Source of the DNA: Chloroflexota bacterium
GTDB taxonomy: Bacteria; Chloroflexota; Anaerolineae; Promineifilales; Promineifilaceae
NCBI GenBank assembly: GCA_013112725.1
Contig: JABFFZ010000046.1
Coordinates: 1-44,030 of the forward strand
Reading direction: 5' to 3'
Length of the DNA: 44,030 nucleotides
Shown: positions 27,102 through 35,614 of the stretch, in pieces
Layout: the number at the start of each line of letters is the position of its first letter
How positions within the stretch are numbered: position 1 is the first letter of the stretch
The notes under the pieces: model-generated
Seen by the model: only the letters and a program-made list of their open reading frames with translations
The model's database searches: none
Told to the model about the DNA's origin: nothing
Program-made: the position numbers and the translations under genes

Positions 27102-28577
27102 CTACTTGTTCATTTCCGCGGCCGCGTCCGCCAGGATTTGGTTGGCGAACGTTTCCAGTTGCGCGGCGTAATCTTCATATTTGTAACGGCCGTCGTTGGC
27201 AAAGTTGAACATAAACCACATATTCACATCCTTATCCTCGCCGATGTCAATACCCGGTTTCCCTTCCCAACGCGCATTGATGTAGCCCGGCACAATTTTT
27301 GCCAGTGACTCAATCATGCTGTTGTCCAGGTTATCCAACGCCGCCAGAATGCCTGGTTTATCGGCGAACTCTTTATATAGTTCCACAGAAGCCGCATCCA
27401 CCGCCACCGGCATCTTGGGCGCAGACCCCATAGCGCGGGCCAGTTCCGCTTCTTTGGCGTAGGCTTCGCCGGAGAAGGTCATCCATTTGGCAAAATTATA
27501 CGCCTCTTCCAGGTTAGCCGCCGTTTTGGAAACCACGATCACATCAGCCACCAACGCCTGATTTCCGCCAGGAACGCCCACAAAATCCCAATCAAACGTC
27601 GCATTTTGCACAAAGTTAGGAATGTTCCAGCCGCCTTCCCAGCGCATCCCCACTTCCTGGTTCAAGAACAGTTCCCACGGCCCGGCCGACTTAAAGTTCG
27701 CCTTTTGCTCGTCTGATAAGCCTTGCCAGGTGTAGGGCTGCATCTCGCCAGCTTTAGCCACAGCCTCTTTGAAAGCAGCCGAATTGTAATTCATCTGCTC
27801 GCCGTCATAGCTAAACCATTTCAGGTCTGGGTCTTGCGTATTGGCGTACCAGCCCATCACAAATTCCATTTCATCCAGGCCCAGCACACCTTGAGAGATA
27901 TTGTTTAGCGAGGTCACGGCATCGTTGAACTCATCCACAGAGAAACCATATCCTGGCGCGTCCAGGTTGGCGGCCTCATACAAATCTTTGTTGACGAAGT
28001 AGCCCATAATGAACTGGGCGGCGGGCAAACCAAGAACCTGCCCATTATAGGTAAAGCTGTCCTTGAGTACCTGGGGCACATTGGCCCAATCTGGGTCGTT
28101 TTGCACAAACGATGTCAAATCGGCCAGCCAACCATTTTGCACATACAGCGGCACATTGTTCGCCATGAATACATCTGGCAGTTCACCTTTGGCGGCATAC
28201 GAAGTGAGAACGGCATCCCATCCACCTTCAGCGGACATGTCCACAAATTCCACGGTCACGTGCGGGTTGGCATCGGTGTAGGCTTTCACCAATTGCCGCT
28301 GGATGTTGTTTTCTTCTTCGGTGCCTAGATTCCAGTTGGCATAACGAAGGGTGACGGGTTCAGGTGCGGCTTCTTCGGCCGGTGCGGCTTCTTCGGCTGG
28401 TGCGGCTTCTTCGGCTGGTGCGGCTTCTTCGGCTGGTGCGGCTTCTTCGGCCGGTGCGGCTTCTTCGGCCGGTGCGGCCGTCGGCGTACTTTCGGCAGTA
28501 CCGGAGCTACAGCCAATAAACATCGCCACAAACATGGCAATGACCAATAAGCGGATCAGTTTCGTGTAGGTTTTCAT
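27102..28577 (-). CDS. Sugar-binding lipoprotein, SBP family 1 (CUT1)
   Basis: The 491-aa protein has a lipobox (FVAMFIGC), then a low-complexity stalk of six AAPAEE repeats, then an SBP_bac_1 fold ([96 protein letters not shown]). The stalk likely spaces the domain from the membrane. CGAGGAG precedes the ATG. It directly follows GH94 and precedes a strong hairpin, the usual position of the high-copy binding protein. With the 987-aa protein it makes two binding proteins for two permease pairs. Confidence 0.93.
   Translation of the reverse strand: MKTYTKLIRLLVIAMFVAMFIGCSSGTAESTPTAAPAEEAAPAEEAAPAEEAAPAEEAAPAEEAAPAEEAAPEPVTLRYANWNLGTEEENNIQRQLVKAYTDANPHVTVEFVDMSAEGGWDAVLTSYAAKGELPDVFMANNVPLYVQNGWLADLTSFVQNDPDWANVPQVLKDSFTYNGQVLGLPAAQFIMGYFVNKDLYEAANLDAPGYGFSVDEFNDAVTSLNNISQGVLGLDEMEFVMGWYANTQDPDLKWFSYDGEQMNYNSAAFKEAVAKAGEMQPYTWQGLSDEQKANFKSAGPWELFLNQEVGMRWEGGWNIPNFVQNATFDWDFVGVPGGNQALVADVIVVSKTAANLEEAYNFAKWMTFSGEAYAKEAELARAMGSAPKMPVAVDAASVELYKEFADKPGILAALDNLDNSMIESLAKIVPGYINARWEGKPGIDIGEDKDVNMWFMFNFANDGRYKYEDYAAQLETFANQILADAAAEMNK
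28363..28480. repeat. 18-bp tandem repeat encoding the AAPAEE stalk
   Basis: About six and a half copies of an 18-bp unit (plus-strand word GGTGCGGCTTCTTCGGCY) differ only at a C/T position. Copy number may vary between strains without changing frame. Confidence 0.85.
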
Positions 28578-28709
28578 TTCTTAATCTCCTCGATTTTTTC
28601 AAAAACTTAAGAGTGGGGCGATTGTGCAAATCACCCGCCTAAAAAATTTGTTTTATTCGGTATTCTTTCAATAAGCGTCTCCTTCTGCAGCGCCGGTGGC
28701 CAACCGGCG

Positions 28710-31100
28710 TTACGCGCGGCCTCCCAAGACAATTTCCACCCGGTGGGTCTGCCCATCAGCAAAGGCCGGTATCACATTGCTGGCAGCAGGACGGCCGTCT
28801 ATTGTCACCGATAACACACCTTTATTTACATGCCTGGGGTTTTTCACCTCAATCTGGTACCAGGCATTACGAAATTTGCGGGTCACGTGGTAACCATCCC
28901 AATGAGCAGGAATAGATGGCTCTACCAACAAGCCATCAGCCTGGGGCCGGACGCCCAAAATCCAGTGGGTGGCTACCCGGTGCAGCCATTGGGAAGAGCC
29001 GGTGTACCACGTCCATCCGCCACGGCCGTAATACTCAGACAGCGGCCCATCAATGTTGCCCGGCGTCACGTAGGGTTCAGCCTTGTAAGTCTCAATATCC
29101 GCACTGCGGTTCGGTGGGCAAATGCGGCGGTACGCTTCATAGGCCAGTTCCGGCTCATCCACCAGCGTATAGGCCCACACCGACCAGGTGGCGGCATGGG
29201 TATAGACGCCGCCATTTTCGCGCAGCCCCGGCGCATAGCGGGTCACATAGCCAATATTGGGTCGCGGTTTGGTGAAAGCCGGATAATTCAACAGCGTGCC
29301 GTAATCCTGCAACAAATAGCGCGTCACGGCCGTCATCGCTGTTTTGGCGCGTTCTGTGTCCGCTATGCCGCTGATAACGGCCCAGTTATTAGGCATTAAA
29401 AATATCTGGCCCTCTTCATTCTCTTTTGACCCCAATAACAAACCCGCGTCAGTGGTCGCCTGCAAATACCATTCGCCATCCCAGCCATAACGATTCATCG
29501 CCTGTTGCAGGCTCTCCCGTACCATCTCGCACTTGTGGGCAAAATCCTCATCTCCCCGCTCCCTGGCAAGCGGGCTGAAACTGCCCAGAATCATGTAGAG
29601 AAATTCGGCTACCCAAAAGCTTTCCCCCTTCAGTAGCGTACCCACCGCGCTCAAGCCATCATTCCAGTCATGGTCGCCCATCAACGGAATCCCCCGCGGT
29701 GAAAAACGGGAGAAAGAGCGTTCAATTGCCCGTTTGCAATGGTCATAGAGAGGTTCGGCGGGGCCGTTCAGATAGGGAACCATTTCATCCAGAATGGGAA
29801 AATCGCCGGTCTCTTGCAAATAAGCATCGAGAATGAACGGCAGCCACAGCAAATCATCGGAACAGTTGGTGCGCGGGCCGCCGCCGCGAATGGAAAACCA
29901 CCAGTGCAGCACATCCCCCTCCATGAACTGCTGTGCGGCATGGAGGAGCAGTTGCTTTTTGGTGTAATCCGGTTCGCTGACCAGGAAAATCTGGCTGTCT
30001 TGTAACTGATCGCGGAAACCGTACCCGGCTGATACCTGGTAAAAGGCTGATTTGCCCCAGAGGCGGCAGGAAATGGACTGGTACTTCAACCAGGTGTTGG
30101 TCATAAAGTTGAACGCTTCATCCGGCGTCTCCACCTTTTCGGTGTCAATAAACCGTGCCCAAAAATCATGTACCGCCTGTAACGCCTGTTCGCTTTGGGC
30201 CTCGCCGGTATAACGCGCAATCAACGCCGCCACATCCTCTCTACCATCTTCGGCCGCGCCCAACGTAAATACAATGGTTTTTGATTCCTGCGGCGGCAGC
30301 GTCACCTGTACTTGCAAGGCCGCAATGGCATCGGTAAAACGGCCGGTGCGGCCGGCTAAACGGCCGTCGCTCATCGCCTGCGGTTTGTCATCATTGTTAT
30401 ACAGGCCAATGAACGACTCTTTGTCACAGTCAAAGGAAACCAGCGGTTCGCTCACGGCCGTAAAAGCGGTGTACGGCCAATCCATATTGTTGTGCCGCCC
30501 CTGCTCATCCGGGAACCCCCACAGGCATTTGCGGGCAAAAACCGCGTTTTGGGACACATCGGCCACAGTCTCAATAAACAGTTTGTGGAACTCGCGGTGT
30601 TCGTCCGGCGCAAAACCCAACAGCCATTCGGCATAGGAGGTAATGTCCAGATCGCGCGTTTCACGGCCGTGATTGGTAAGAGTAAGCCGCACTATCTCCA
30701 CCGGGTCATGCACGGCCACAAAGAGGGTCAGTGCACTCTCGATTTCTTCGATTTGCTGCCTGAAAATGGAGTAGCCAATGCCATGAGTGACGGAGAAAGA
30801 TTGGTACGGCCACATTACTGGTTTATACGTAGCCGACCAATAAACGCCACTTTTCCGGTCACGAATATAGAAATATTTCCCCCAATTGTCCTTCACCAGG
30901 TCTTGAAACGAACGGGTTATCCGGTTTTGTCCGGCATTACCGCGCCAGCTAAAGCCAGAACCGTTTTGCGATACCATCAGGCCATAATCGCCATTGCTGA
31001 TGATATTTCCCCAGGGCCGGGGCGTTAGCGGCGTGGTAATGACATATTCTTTGCCATCTTCTGAAAAATAACCGTAGGCGTTCTTAAATTTCTGATTCAT
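28710..31100 (-). CDS. GH94 family glycoside phosphorylase
   Basis: The 796-aa cytoplasmic enzyme splits a beta-glucoside with phosphate, giving glucose-1-phosphate. Domain order: an N-terminal beta-supersandwich (YGYFSEDGKEYVITTPLTPRPWGNIISNGDYGLMVSQNGSGFSWRGNAGQNRI), a helical linker, and an (alpha/alpha)6 barrel with GYGFRDQLQDS, RGGGPRTNCSDDLLWLPF and the catalytic-Asp motif GDHDWNDGL (about residues 475-483). A C-terminal jelly roll completes it. Length is like cellobiose phosphorylases. The two PF10091 glucanases nearby point to beta-1,2-oligoglucan, but cellobiose or laminaribiose cannot be excluded. The ATG at 31100 is preferred: the longer frame would translate the operator and hairpin upstream. 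Confidence 0.88.
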   Translation of the reverse strand: MNQKFKNAYGYFSEDGKEYVITTPLTPRPWGNIISNGDYGLMVSQNGSGFSWRGNAGQNRITRSFQDLVKDNWGKYFYIRDRKSGVYWSATYKPVMWPYQSFSVTHGIGYSIFRQQIEEIESALTLFVAVHDPVEIVRLTLTNHGRETRDLDITSYAEWLLGFAPDEHREFHKLFIETVADVSQNAVFARKCLWGFPDEQGRHNNMDWPYTAFTAVSEPLVSFDCDKESFIGLYNNDDKPQAMSDGRLAGRTGRFTDAIAALQVQVTLPPQESKTIVFTLGAAEDGREDVAALIARYTGEAQSEQALQAVHDFWARFIDTEKVETPDEAFNFMTNTWLKYQSISCRLWGKSAFYQVSAGYGFRDQLQDSQIFLVSEPDYTKKQLLLHAAQQFMEGDVLHWWFSIRGGGPRTNCSDDLLWLPFILDAYLQETGDFPILDEMVPYLNGPAEPLYDHCKRAIERSFSRFSPRGIPLMGDHDWNDGLSAVGTLLKGESFWVAEFLYMILGSFSPLARERGDEDFAHKCEMVRESLQQAMNRYGWDGEWYLQATTDAGLLLGSKENEEGQIFLMPNNWAVISGIADTERAKTAMTAVTRYLLQDYGTLLNYPAFTKPRPNIGYVTRYAPGLRENGGVYTHAATWSVWAYTLVDEPELAYEAYRRICPPNRSADIETYKAEPYVTPGNIDGPLSEYYGRGGWTWYTGSSQWLHRVATHWILGVRPQADGLLVEPSIPAHWDGYHVTRKFRNAWYQIEVKNPRHVNKGVLSVTIDGRPAASNVIPAFADGQTHRVEIVLGGRA

Positions 31101-31113
31101 GTGGTGCCTGTTT

Positions 31114-31146
31114 AGACCTGACATGTTTTCAAAACCTGTCAGTTCT
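31114..31146. repeat. Leader hairpin of the AGACCTGACA family
   Basis: Arms AGACCTGACATGTTTT and AAAACCTGTCAGTTCT pair 14 of 16 with a 1-nt centre. It lies just before the GH94 start codon and could affect translation or transcript stability. Confidence 0.6.
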
Positions 31147-31168
31147 CCAATGTTTATCGAGAAATCCC

Positions 31169-31190
31169 AAAAGTGAAACGTTTCACTTTT
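31169..31190. promoter_or_regulatory. LacI-family operator upstream of GH94
   Basis: A perfect 22-bp palindrome centred on GAAACGTTTC with flanks AAAAGT/ACTTTT. The central CpG and arm layout are typical of LacI/CcpA-family sites. It lies about 65 bp downstream of the predicted transcription start, a roadblock position. An imperfect second palindrome (AAAGTG-n6-CACTTT) follows at about 31201-31218. The window's own LacI regulator is the likely ligand. Confidence 0.7.
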
Positions 31191-31260
31191 CCCGAAAAAA
31201 AAAGTGCGCACACACTTTTCAACGGAGATTTGATGCAAGTAAAAAAACCGTTAAAGAAAA

Positions 31261-31288
31261 ATTATCATGACTTTTCTTAATTTGTCAA
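31261..31288 (-). promoter_or_regulatory. Promoter of the sugar block (GH94 and downstream)
   Basis: On the minus strand, TTGACA (31283-31288) is followed 16 nt later by GATAAT (31261-31266). It sits upstream of the operator and is the best sigma-70 match ahead of the 24-kb block. Confidence 0.7.
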
Positions 31289-31350
31289 GCCGTTTTTGTC
31301 AGTGGGGTGCGCGGATTTTTTGTTGATGGCAAATCAATGACCACCGGTTA

Positions 31351-31616
31351 CCTGGGAATGGAATTCCCAGGCTGTTATAAGAAGTGCGCTAAAGCGCACT
31401 GAAGAAACTGCGCGGTGACAAGCAGGCAGTCTTCCAACGCACTTTCAGTGCGTTTGTGTATCTCAGACGCCGGATTGCATCCGGCGGCATGACGGCCGCC
31501 AAACCTGCCAACAAGAAATCCGCGCACCCCGGGGGAGACATCCGATTTTTTCAAAAAATCGGATGTCTGTGGGCGCGGCGGGAAGACCCTAAGGGTTTCC
31601 AAAACCCTTAGGGTCT
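31351..31616. repeat. Array of six perfect hairpins between GH94 and U32 genes
   Basis: Stems: 31351-31371 (CCTGGGAAT arms), 31383-31400 (AGTGCGCT), 31436-31454 (AACGCACT), 31468-31486 (CGCCGGAT), 31536-31568 (16-bp AGACATCCGATTTTTT, 1-nt centre), and 31584-31616 (15-bp AGACCCTAAGGGTTT, loop CCA). All are perfect and all differ in sequence, except that the second and third share AGTGCG. The fourth to sixth lie in a GC-rich stretch. No ORF with plausible coding features is seen here. Confidence 0.75.
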
Positions 31617-31647
31617 GGCGTCCACATATCTGCTACACTCTACCGTT

Positions 31648-34173
31648 ATGAATGAAACCACGCATCCCCACAAGTCGGAAGTGATGAGTCCGGCGGGCTA
31701 TTGGCCGCAATTGCAGGCTGCCATTGAAGCCGGCGCCGACGCCGTCTACTTCGGCCTCAAACATTTCACCGCCCGCGCCAAAGTGGGCTTCGCCCTGTCT
31801 GAACTGCCCGACGTCATGCAAACGCTGCACCGGCGCGGGGTGCGCGGTTACGTCACCTTCAACACCCTCATCTTCGACCACGAACTCGGCGAAGCGGCCC
31901 AAACCATCGCCGCCATCGCTGCCGCCGGGACGGACGCCATCATTGTGCAAGACGTGGGCATCACCCAACTGGCGCACCGGATCGCGCCCGATCTGCCCCT
32001 GTACGGCAGCACCCAAATGAGCATTACCGACGTGGCCGGGATTCGCCTGGCGCAGCAGTTTGGCGTTAGCCGGGTGGTGCTGGCGCGGGAACTCTCACTG
32101 GATGAGGTGCGCCAGATTCGCGCCCAGACGGATTGTGAATTAGAACTATTTGTGCATGGCGCCCTGTGCGTCTCCTACTCCGGGCAATGTTTTTCCTCCG
32201 AAGCGTGGGGCGGGCGCAGCGCCAATCGCGGCCAATGCGCCCAGGCGTGCCGCCTGCCCTATGAATTGATGGTGGATGACCAGCTGCGCCCACTCGGCGA
32301 CGCCCGCTACCTGCTCTCACCCGGCGATCTTTATGCCCTGCACCAGATTCCCAAAATTGTGCAAATGGGCATCACCGCTCTCAAAATTGAAGGGCGCTAT
32401 AAAGATGCGGATTATGTGGCCCTGACCACCCGCGCCTACCGGCAGGCGGTGGATGCGGCCTGGGCGGGGCTGCTCGCCCCCATCACCCCCGCCGTCGAAG
32501 AGCAGCTTACCCAGGTCTATTCACGCGGCCTCGGCCCCTGGTTCCTGACGGGCACGAATCATCAGGCAGTGGTGAACGGCCGTGCCCCCCGCCATCGTGG
32601 TCTGTTCATGGGCCAGGTGACGCGGGTGGCCGCCGATAGTGTGCAAATTGAACCGGCGGCCACCGCCACCCCGCTCAAAGCCGGTGACGGTGTGGTTTTC
32701 GACGCCGCCGACTGGCGTAGCCCGGAGGAGCCGGAAGAGGGTGGCCACATCTACCAGGTAATGCCCGCCGCTACCGGCCAATTGACGCTCCGTTTTGGCA
32801 ATAACGCGGTCAACTTCAGCCGCATTCGCCCCGGCGACCGGCTGTGGCGCACCCATGACCCGGCGCTGGACAAAGCGGCACGGCCGTATACCCAGGCCAC
32901 CACCCCCGTCCACAAACAACCCGTCCACGTGCAGGTTTCGGCAAAAGTGGGGGAGCGGCTGACTGCCGTGTGGACGCTTATTTACCAGCCGCACATCCAG
33001 ATAACCATCCACTCCCCGGAACCGCTCACCGCTGCCCAAAACCAACCGCTCACCACCGCCAAACTGCGCGAACAACTCGGCCGCCTGGGCAACACACCCT
33101 ACAAACTGGCCGACCTGATCCTCACAGGCGACGGGGCTGCCTTCGCCCCCACCTCCCTGCTCAACGACCTGCGCCGCCAGTCCGTCGAGCAACTGGCTGC
33201 CAAACAAAGCCAGCCGCCAGCGATGACCATACACGACCCGACGGCCGTGCTGCAAACTGCCCTCACGCATCACGCCTCACGTCTCACCGATTACGCCTCA
33301 CGCCTCACGGATTACGTCCATCTCCTCATCCGCACCCCCGAACAACTGGAAGCTGCCCTTACCCTGCACCCCGCCAGCATCACCCTGGATTATCTTGATT
33401 TGTATGGGCTGCGGCCCGCCGTGGAGCGTGTGCAGGCCGCCGGTATCACCGCCCGTGTCGCCAGCCCGCGCATCCTCAAACCCGGCGAAGAAGGCATCGT
33501 TAACTTCCTGCGCCGGTTAGAGTGCCAGATTTTGGTACGCGCCAACGGGCTGCTGGCGGCGCTGCAAGAAGGGGAGCACCCGCCGCTCATTGGCGATTTC
33601 AGCCTCAACGCCGCCAACGTCCTCACTGCGCACACATTCTTGCAGATGGGACTGCTGCGCCTGACGCCCACCCACGACCTGAACGCCGCCCAAATCACCG
33701 AACTGGCGCGGCAAATTGGCGCGGACAAAATCGAAGCGGTGGTTTACCAACATCTGCCCGTTTTCCACACCGAACATTGTGTCTTTTGCCGCTTTCTTTC
33801 CACCGGTACCAGTTACAAGGATTGCGGTACGCCGTGTGAGAAGCATAAAGTGGGGCTGCGGGATAGCAACGGCCGTGTCCATCCCGTGTTGGCCGATGTG
33901 GGCTGCCGCAACACCGTCTTTGGCGCGGAAGCGCAGGAAGCCAGCCATCATTTAGCCGCCTGGCGGCGGGCCGGCATTCACCATTTGCGCCTGGAATTTG
34001 CCCATGAAACGGCCGACGAGGTGATAAAGATCACTACCATCTTCCAGCAAGCCCTCACCGGGCAGATCGCCATGCCCGAACTCGGCCGCCACCTGCATCG
34101 GCTGGCCCCGCAAAACACCACCGAAGGCAGCCTCTTCGTCCCCGACAACTACCTGATGCTGCCCATGCTGTAA
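31648..34173 (+). CDS. Peptidase U32 family protein with DUF3656-like region (RlhA-type)
   Basis: The 841-aa protein begins with the U32 core (VMSPAGYWPQLQAAIEAGADAVYFGL, GYVTFNTLIFDHEL, DAIIVQDVGITQLA, GSTQMSI, FVHGALCVSYSGQCFSSEAWGGRSANRGQCAQACRLPY, LKIEGRYKDADYV). A DUF3656-like middle and a second U32-like half follow, with CVFCRFL and CGTPCEKHKVGL. The clustered Cys residues fit the Fe-S site known in RlhA/TrhP-type U32 proteins, which hydroxylate RNA rather than cut protein. The RNA-modifying role is inferred from the family. Residues about 540-555 are encoded by a tandem repeat (see 33262). An alternative start is the ATG at 31684, preceded by GGAAG. Confidence 0.82.
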   Translation: MNETTHPHKSEVMSPAGYWPQLQAAIEAGADAVYFGLKHFTARAKVGFALSELPDVMQTLHRRGVRGYVTFNTLIFDHELGEAAQTIAAIAAAGTDAIIVQDVGITQLAHRIAPDLPLYGSTQMSITDVAGIRLAQQFGVSRVVLARELSLDEVRQIRAQTDCELELFVHGALCVSYSGQCFSSEAWGGRSANRGQCAQACRLPYELMVDDQLRPLGDARYLLSPGDLYALHQIPKIVQMGITALKIEGRYKDADYVALTTRAYRQAVDAAWAGLLAPITPAVEEQLTQVYSRGLGPWFLTGTNHQAVVNGRAPRHRGLFMGQVTRVAADSVQIEPAATATPLKAGDGVVFDAADWRSPEEPEEGGHIYQVMPAATGQLTLRFGNNAVNFSRIRPGDRLWRTHDPALDKAARPYTQATTPVHKQPVHVQVSAKVGERLTAVWTLIYQPHIQITIHSPEPLTAAQNQPLTTAKLREQLGRLGNTPYKLADLILTGDGAAFAPTSLLNDLRRQSVEQLAAKQSQPPAMTIHDPTAVLQTALTHHASRLTDYASRLTDYVHLLIRTPEQLEAALTLHPASITLDYLDLYGLRPAVERVQAAGITARVASPRILKPGEEGIVNFLRRLECQILVRANGLLAALQEGEHPPLIGDFSLNAANVLTAHTFLQMGLLRLTPTHDLNAAQITELARQIGADKIEAVVYQHLPVFHTEHCVFCRFLSTGTSYKDCGTPCEKHKVGLRDSNGRVHPVLADVGCRNTVFGAEAQEASHHLAAWRRAGIHHLRLEFAHETADEVIKITTIFQQALTGQIAMPELGRHLHRLAPQNTTEGSLFVPDNYLMLPML
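33262..33317. repeat. CTCACG-word repeat inside the U32 gene
   Basis: CTCACGCATCACGC-type words recur as ...CCTCACG...CGATTACG twice, translated as a duplicated ASRLTDY. The words match one arm of the islands at 12240 and 22082, so this looks like a half-island inserted in frame into a loop. Confidence 0.55.
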
Positions 34174-34242
34174 TGAATGTGCGAGGGGTACGACCGTGCC
34201 CACCAGCCATGCCAAATAAAATGCGCAGGCAATCACAATGGA

Positions 34243-34251
34243 TGTTATAAT
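34243..34251 (+). promoter_or_regulatory. Extended -10 promoter of the DUF433/DUF5615 pair
   Basis: TGTTATAAT matches the extended -10 form TGnTATAAT. No good -35 is seen. Its position argues that the antitoxin starts at 34274 or 34283 rather than at the upstream ATG 34238. Confidence 0.5.
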
Positions 34252-34273
34252 CCCGCAAAAGGTACAAAAGCAG

Positions 34274-34522
34274 ATGAAACATATGAACCGAATTCATTGG
34301 CAAGACCATATTGTGATTGATGCCAACATCCATCATGGCGATCCCTGTATCAAAGGCACCCGTATTCCGGTAGCAATCATCATAGGCAGCCTGGCAGATG
34401 GGATGACGCCGTCAGAGATACTGGCAGCTTACCCGCAACTAACTGAACGTGATATTCAAGCCTCTCTGGCTTATGCCGCCGATGTATTGCGACAAGAGAT
34501 TCTTGTCCCCTTCGCGGCCTGA
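34274..34522 (+). CDS. DUF433 family antitoxin
   Basis: The protein is about 82 aa with the DUF433 layout: HWQDHIVIDANIHHGDPCIKGTRIPVAIIIGSLADGMTPSEILAAYPQLTERDIQASLAYAADVL. This is a small winged-helix-like, VapB-type antitoxin family, typically encoded just upstream of a DUF5615 PIN-like toxin, as here. It would neutralise the toxin and repress the shared promoter. Start choices are the ATGs at 34238, 34274 and 34283. The middle one is given, because 34238 would place the -10 inside the gene; 34283 fits the family N-terminus equally well. Confidence 0.85.
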   Translation: MKHMNRIHWQDHIVIDANIHHGDPCIKGTRIPVAIIIGSLADGMTPSEILAAYPQLTERDIQASLAYAADVLRQEILVPFAA

Positions 34523-34536
34523 AAAGCCATCCCATC

Positions 34537-34893
34537 ATGCACATCAAAGTGGATGAAGATTTGCCACCTTTTGTGGTTGAATGGCTGCGGGAAAAAGGTT
34601 ACGAGGCCAGCACCGTTGTGGAGCAAGGAATGAGTGGCTGGACGGATAATGCCCTGTGGCAGGTGATACAGACGGCACAGTATTTTTTGTTGACGGCCGA
34701 TAAGGGTTTTGCCGATCTGCGCATTCATCCACCGGGATCACATGCAGGAATTTTATTGCTGCGCCCAGATGAGGATGGCATTCGCCCGATCCTAAAACTA
34801 TTAGAGGATGTATTGCAACAAGTTGACCTGGAAACATTGTCTGGCACAGTCACGGTAGCCACCCCTCGTGGTTTGCGTATCAGACGGCCGTGA
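34537..34893 (+). CDS. DUF5615 PIN-like toxin
   Basis: The 118-aa protein has the PIN-like pattern: an N-terminal acidic motif IKVDEDLPPFVVEWLREKGYEASTV, the mid motif WTDNALWQVIQ, and FLLTADKGFADLRIHPPGSHAGILLLRP. Asp6 and Asp8 (KVDEDLP), Asp38, and the Asp residues of TADKGF/FADLR are the likely metal-binding residues. Family members are presumed RNases. It starts 14 bp after the DUF433 stop, forming a type II toxin-antitoxin pair. Confidence 0.85.
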   Translation: MHIKVDEDLPPFVVEWLREKGYEASTVVEQGMSGWTDNALWQVIQTAQYFLLTADKGFADLRIHPPGSHAGILLLRPDEDGIRPILKLLEDVLQQVDLETLSGTVTVATPRGLRIRRP

Positions 34894-34895
34894 CT

Positions 34896-35378
34896 TCACT
34901 TCAGGAATTCTCGAATGCGCACGGCCGTGCCCACCAGCCGCGAAATCTGAATCTTGCCCCCACCGGCTAACTGCACTATCCGCCCCCTGTCCAGCACCAG
35001 CAGCAAATGATGGGTGCGGCTAACCAGCCGGTCGCTGGGGTCGTAGGCCCGCCCCAGACCCACCGTCACCTGCTGAATGGTACTCAGGGGGTGTGTCTGC
35101 TCCGTTTGCCGCAGCACACTGTGGCGGCGCACCGTCACCGTGCCCACCGTCTTGTCAAATGTAGCCGTGGTGGAAACTGCCAGCAGCAGCACGGCCGTGC
35201 CCATCCCCGCCAGGAAAAGGATCACGCCCAGCAGACGGCCGTGCCATACCCCCACCGCGATCACCTGCGTCCACAACGCCCACACGCTGGCCCCCAGCAG
35301 AAACAACCCCAACAAATACAGCACCACCGGCCGCTGCCGCAAAACGAGGAGCGAGTCTGTTTCTTCGATCACTTTCAT
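34896..35378 (-). CDS. Two-helix membrane protein, unknown function
   Basis: The 160-aa protein has two transmembrane segments, about 17-40 (VVLYLLGLFLLGASVWALWTQVIAVGVW) and 48-70 (LLGVILFLAGMGTAVLLLAVST). A cytoplasmic beta-rich C-terminal domain follows (ATFDKTVGTVTVRRHSVLRQTEQTHPLSTIQQVTVGLG ... HHLLLVLDRGRIVQLAGGGK). The layout resembles bacterial PH-like membrane proteins, but no defining motif is present. It is convergent with the DUF5615 gene (3-bp gap) and carries three ACGGCCGT octamers. Confidence 0.6.
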   Translation of the reverse strand: MKVIEETDSLLVLRQRPVVLYLLGLFLLGASVWALWTQVIAVGVWHGRLLGVILFLAGMGTAVLLLAVSTTATFDKTVGTVTVRRHSVLRQTEQTHPLSTIQQVTVGLGRAYDPSDRLVSRTHHLLLVLDRGRIVQLAGGGKIQISRLVGTAVRIREFLK

Positions 35379-35395
35379 ACCGGCCCATCATAACA

Positions 35396-35437
35396 GGCAA
35401 GTGGCAGGTGGCAAGTGATTACCTGCCACCTGCCACT
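35396..35437. repeat. Palindromic island of GTGGCAG/CTGCCAC words
   Basis: GGCAAGTGGCAGGTGGCAAGTG is mirrored by ACCTGCCACCTGCCACT around GATT. Same words as 6094-6140. It lies 18 bp upstream of the 34896-35378 gene start. Confidence 0.75.
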
Positions 35438-35614
35438 ATAGTCCATTTCTACACCGTTTTGGCGCTACAACGAATCGCCGATCCGAATAAAATGAGGAGG
35501 TATGTTTGATTGATGCTGAGCGCAATGAGTGGCGCCAGGCAAAGGGCAAACCGTTTCGGTTAAGCGGATTAGAGCAGCCTCTTGCCGGGCACTGCCCTTC
35601 AAAAAGAGGGAAAG

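Noticed and set aside
28363..28480. Tandem repeat considered as a CRISPR or regulatory array
   Set aside because: It has 18-bp units without spacers and is entirely explained by the coding stalk.
28351..28569. Plus-strand frame of SAGAAS repeats
   Set aside because: Antisense shadow of the AAPAEE tandem repeat in the binding lipoprotein.
31101..31238. Longer start for GH94
   Set aside because: It would translate the operator palindrome and leader hairpin; the ATG at 31100 matches the family start.
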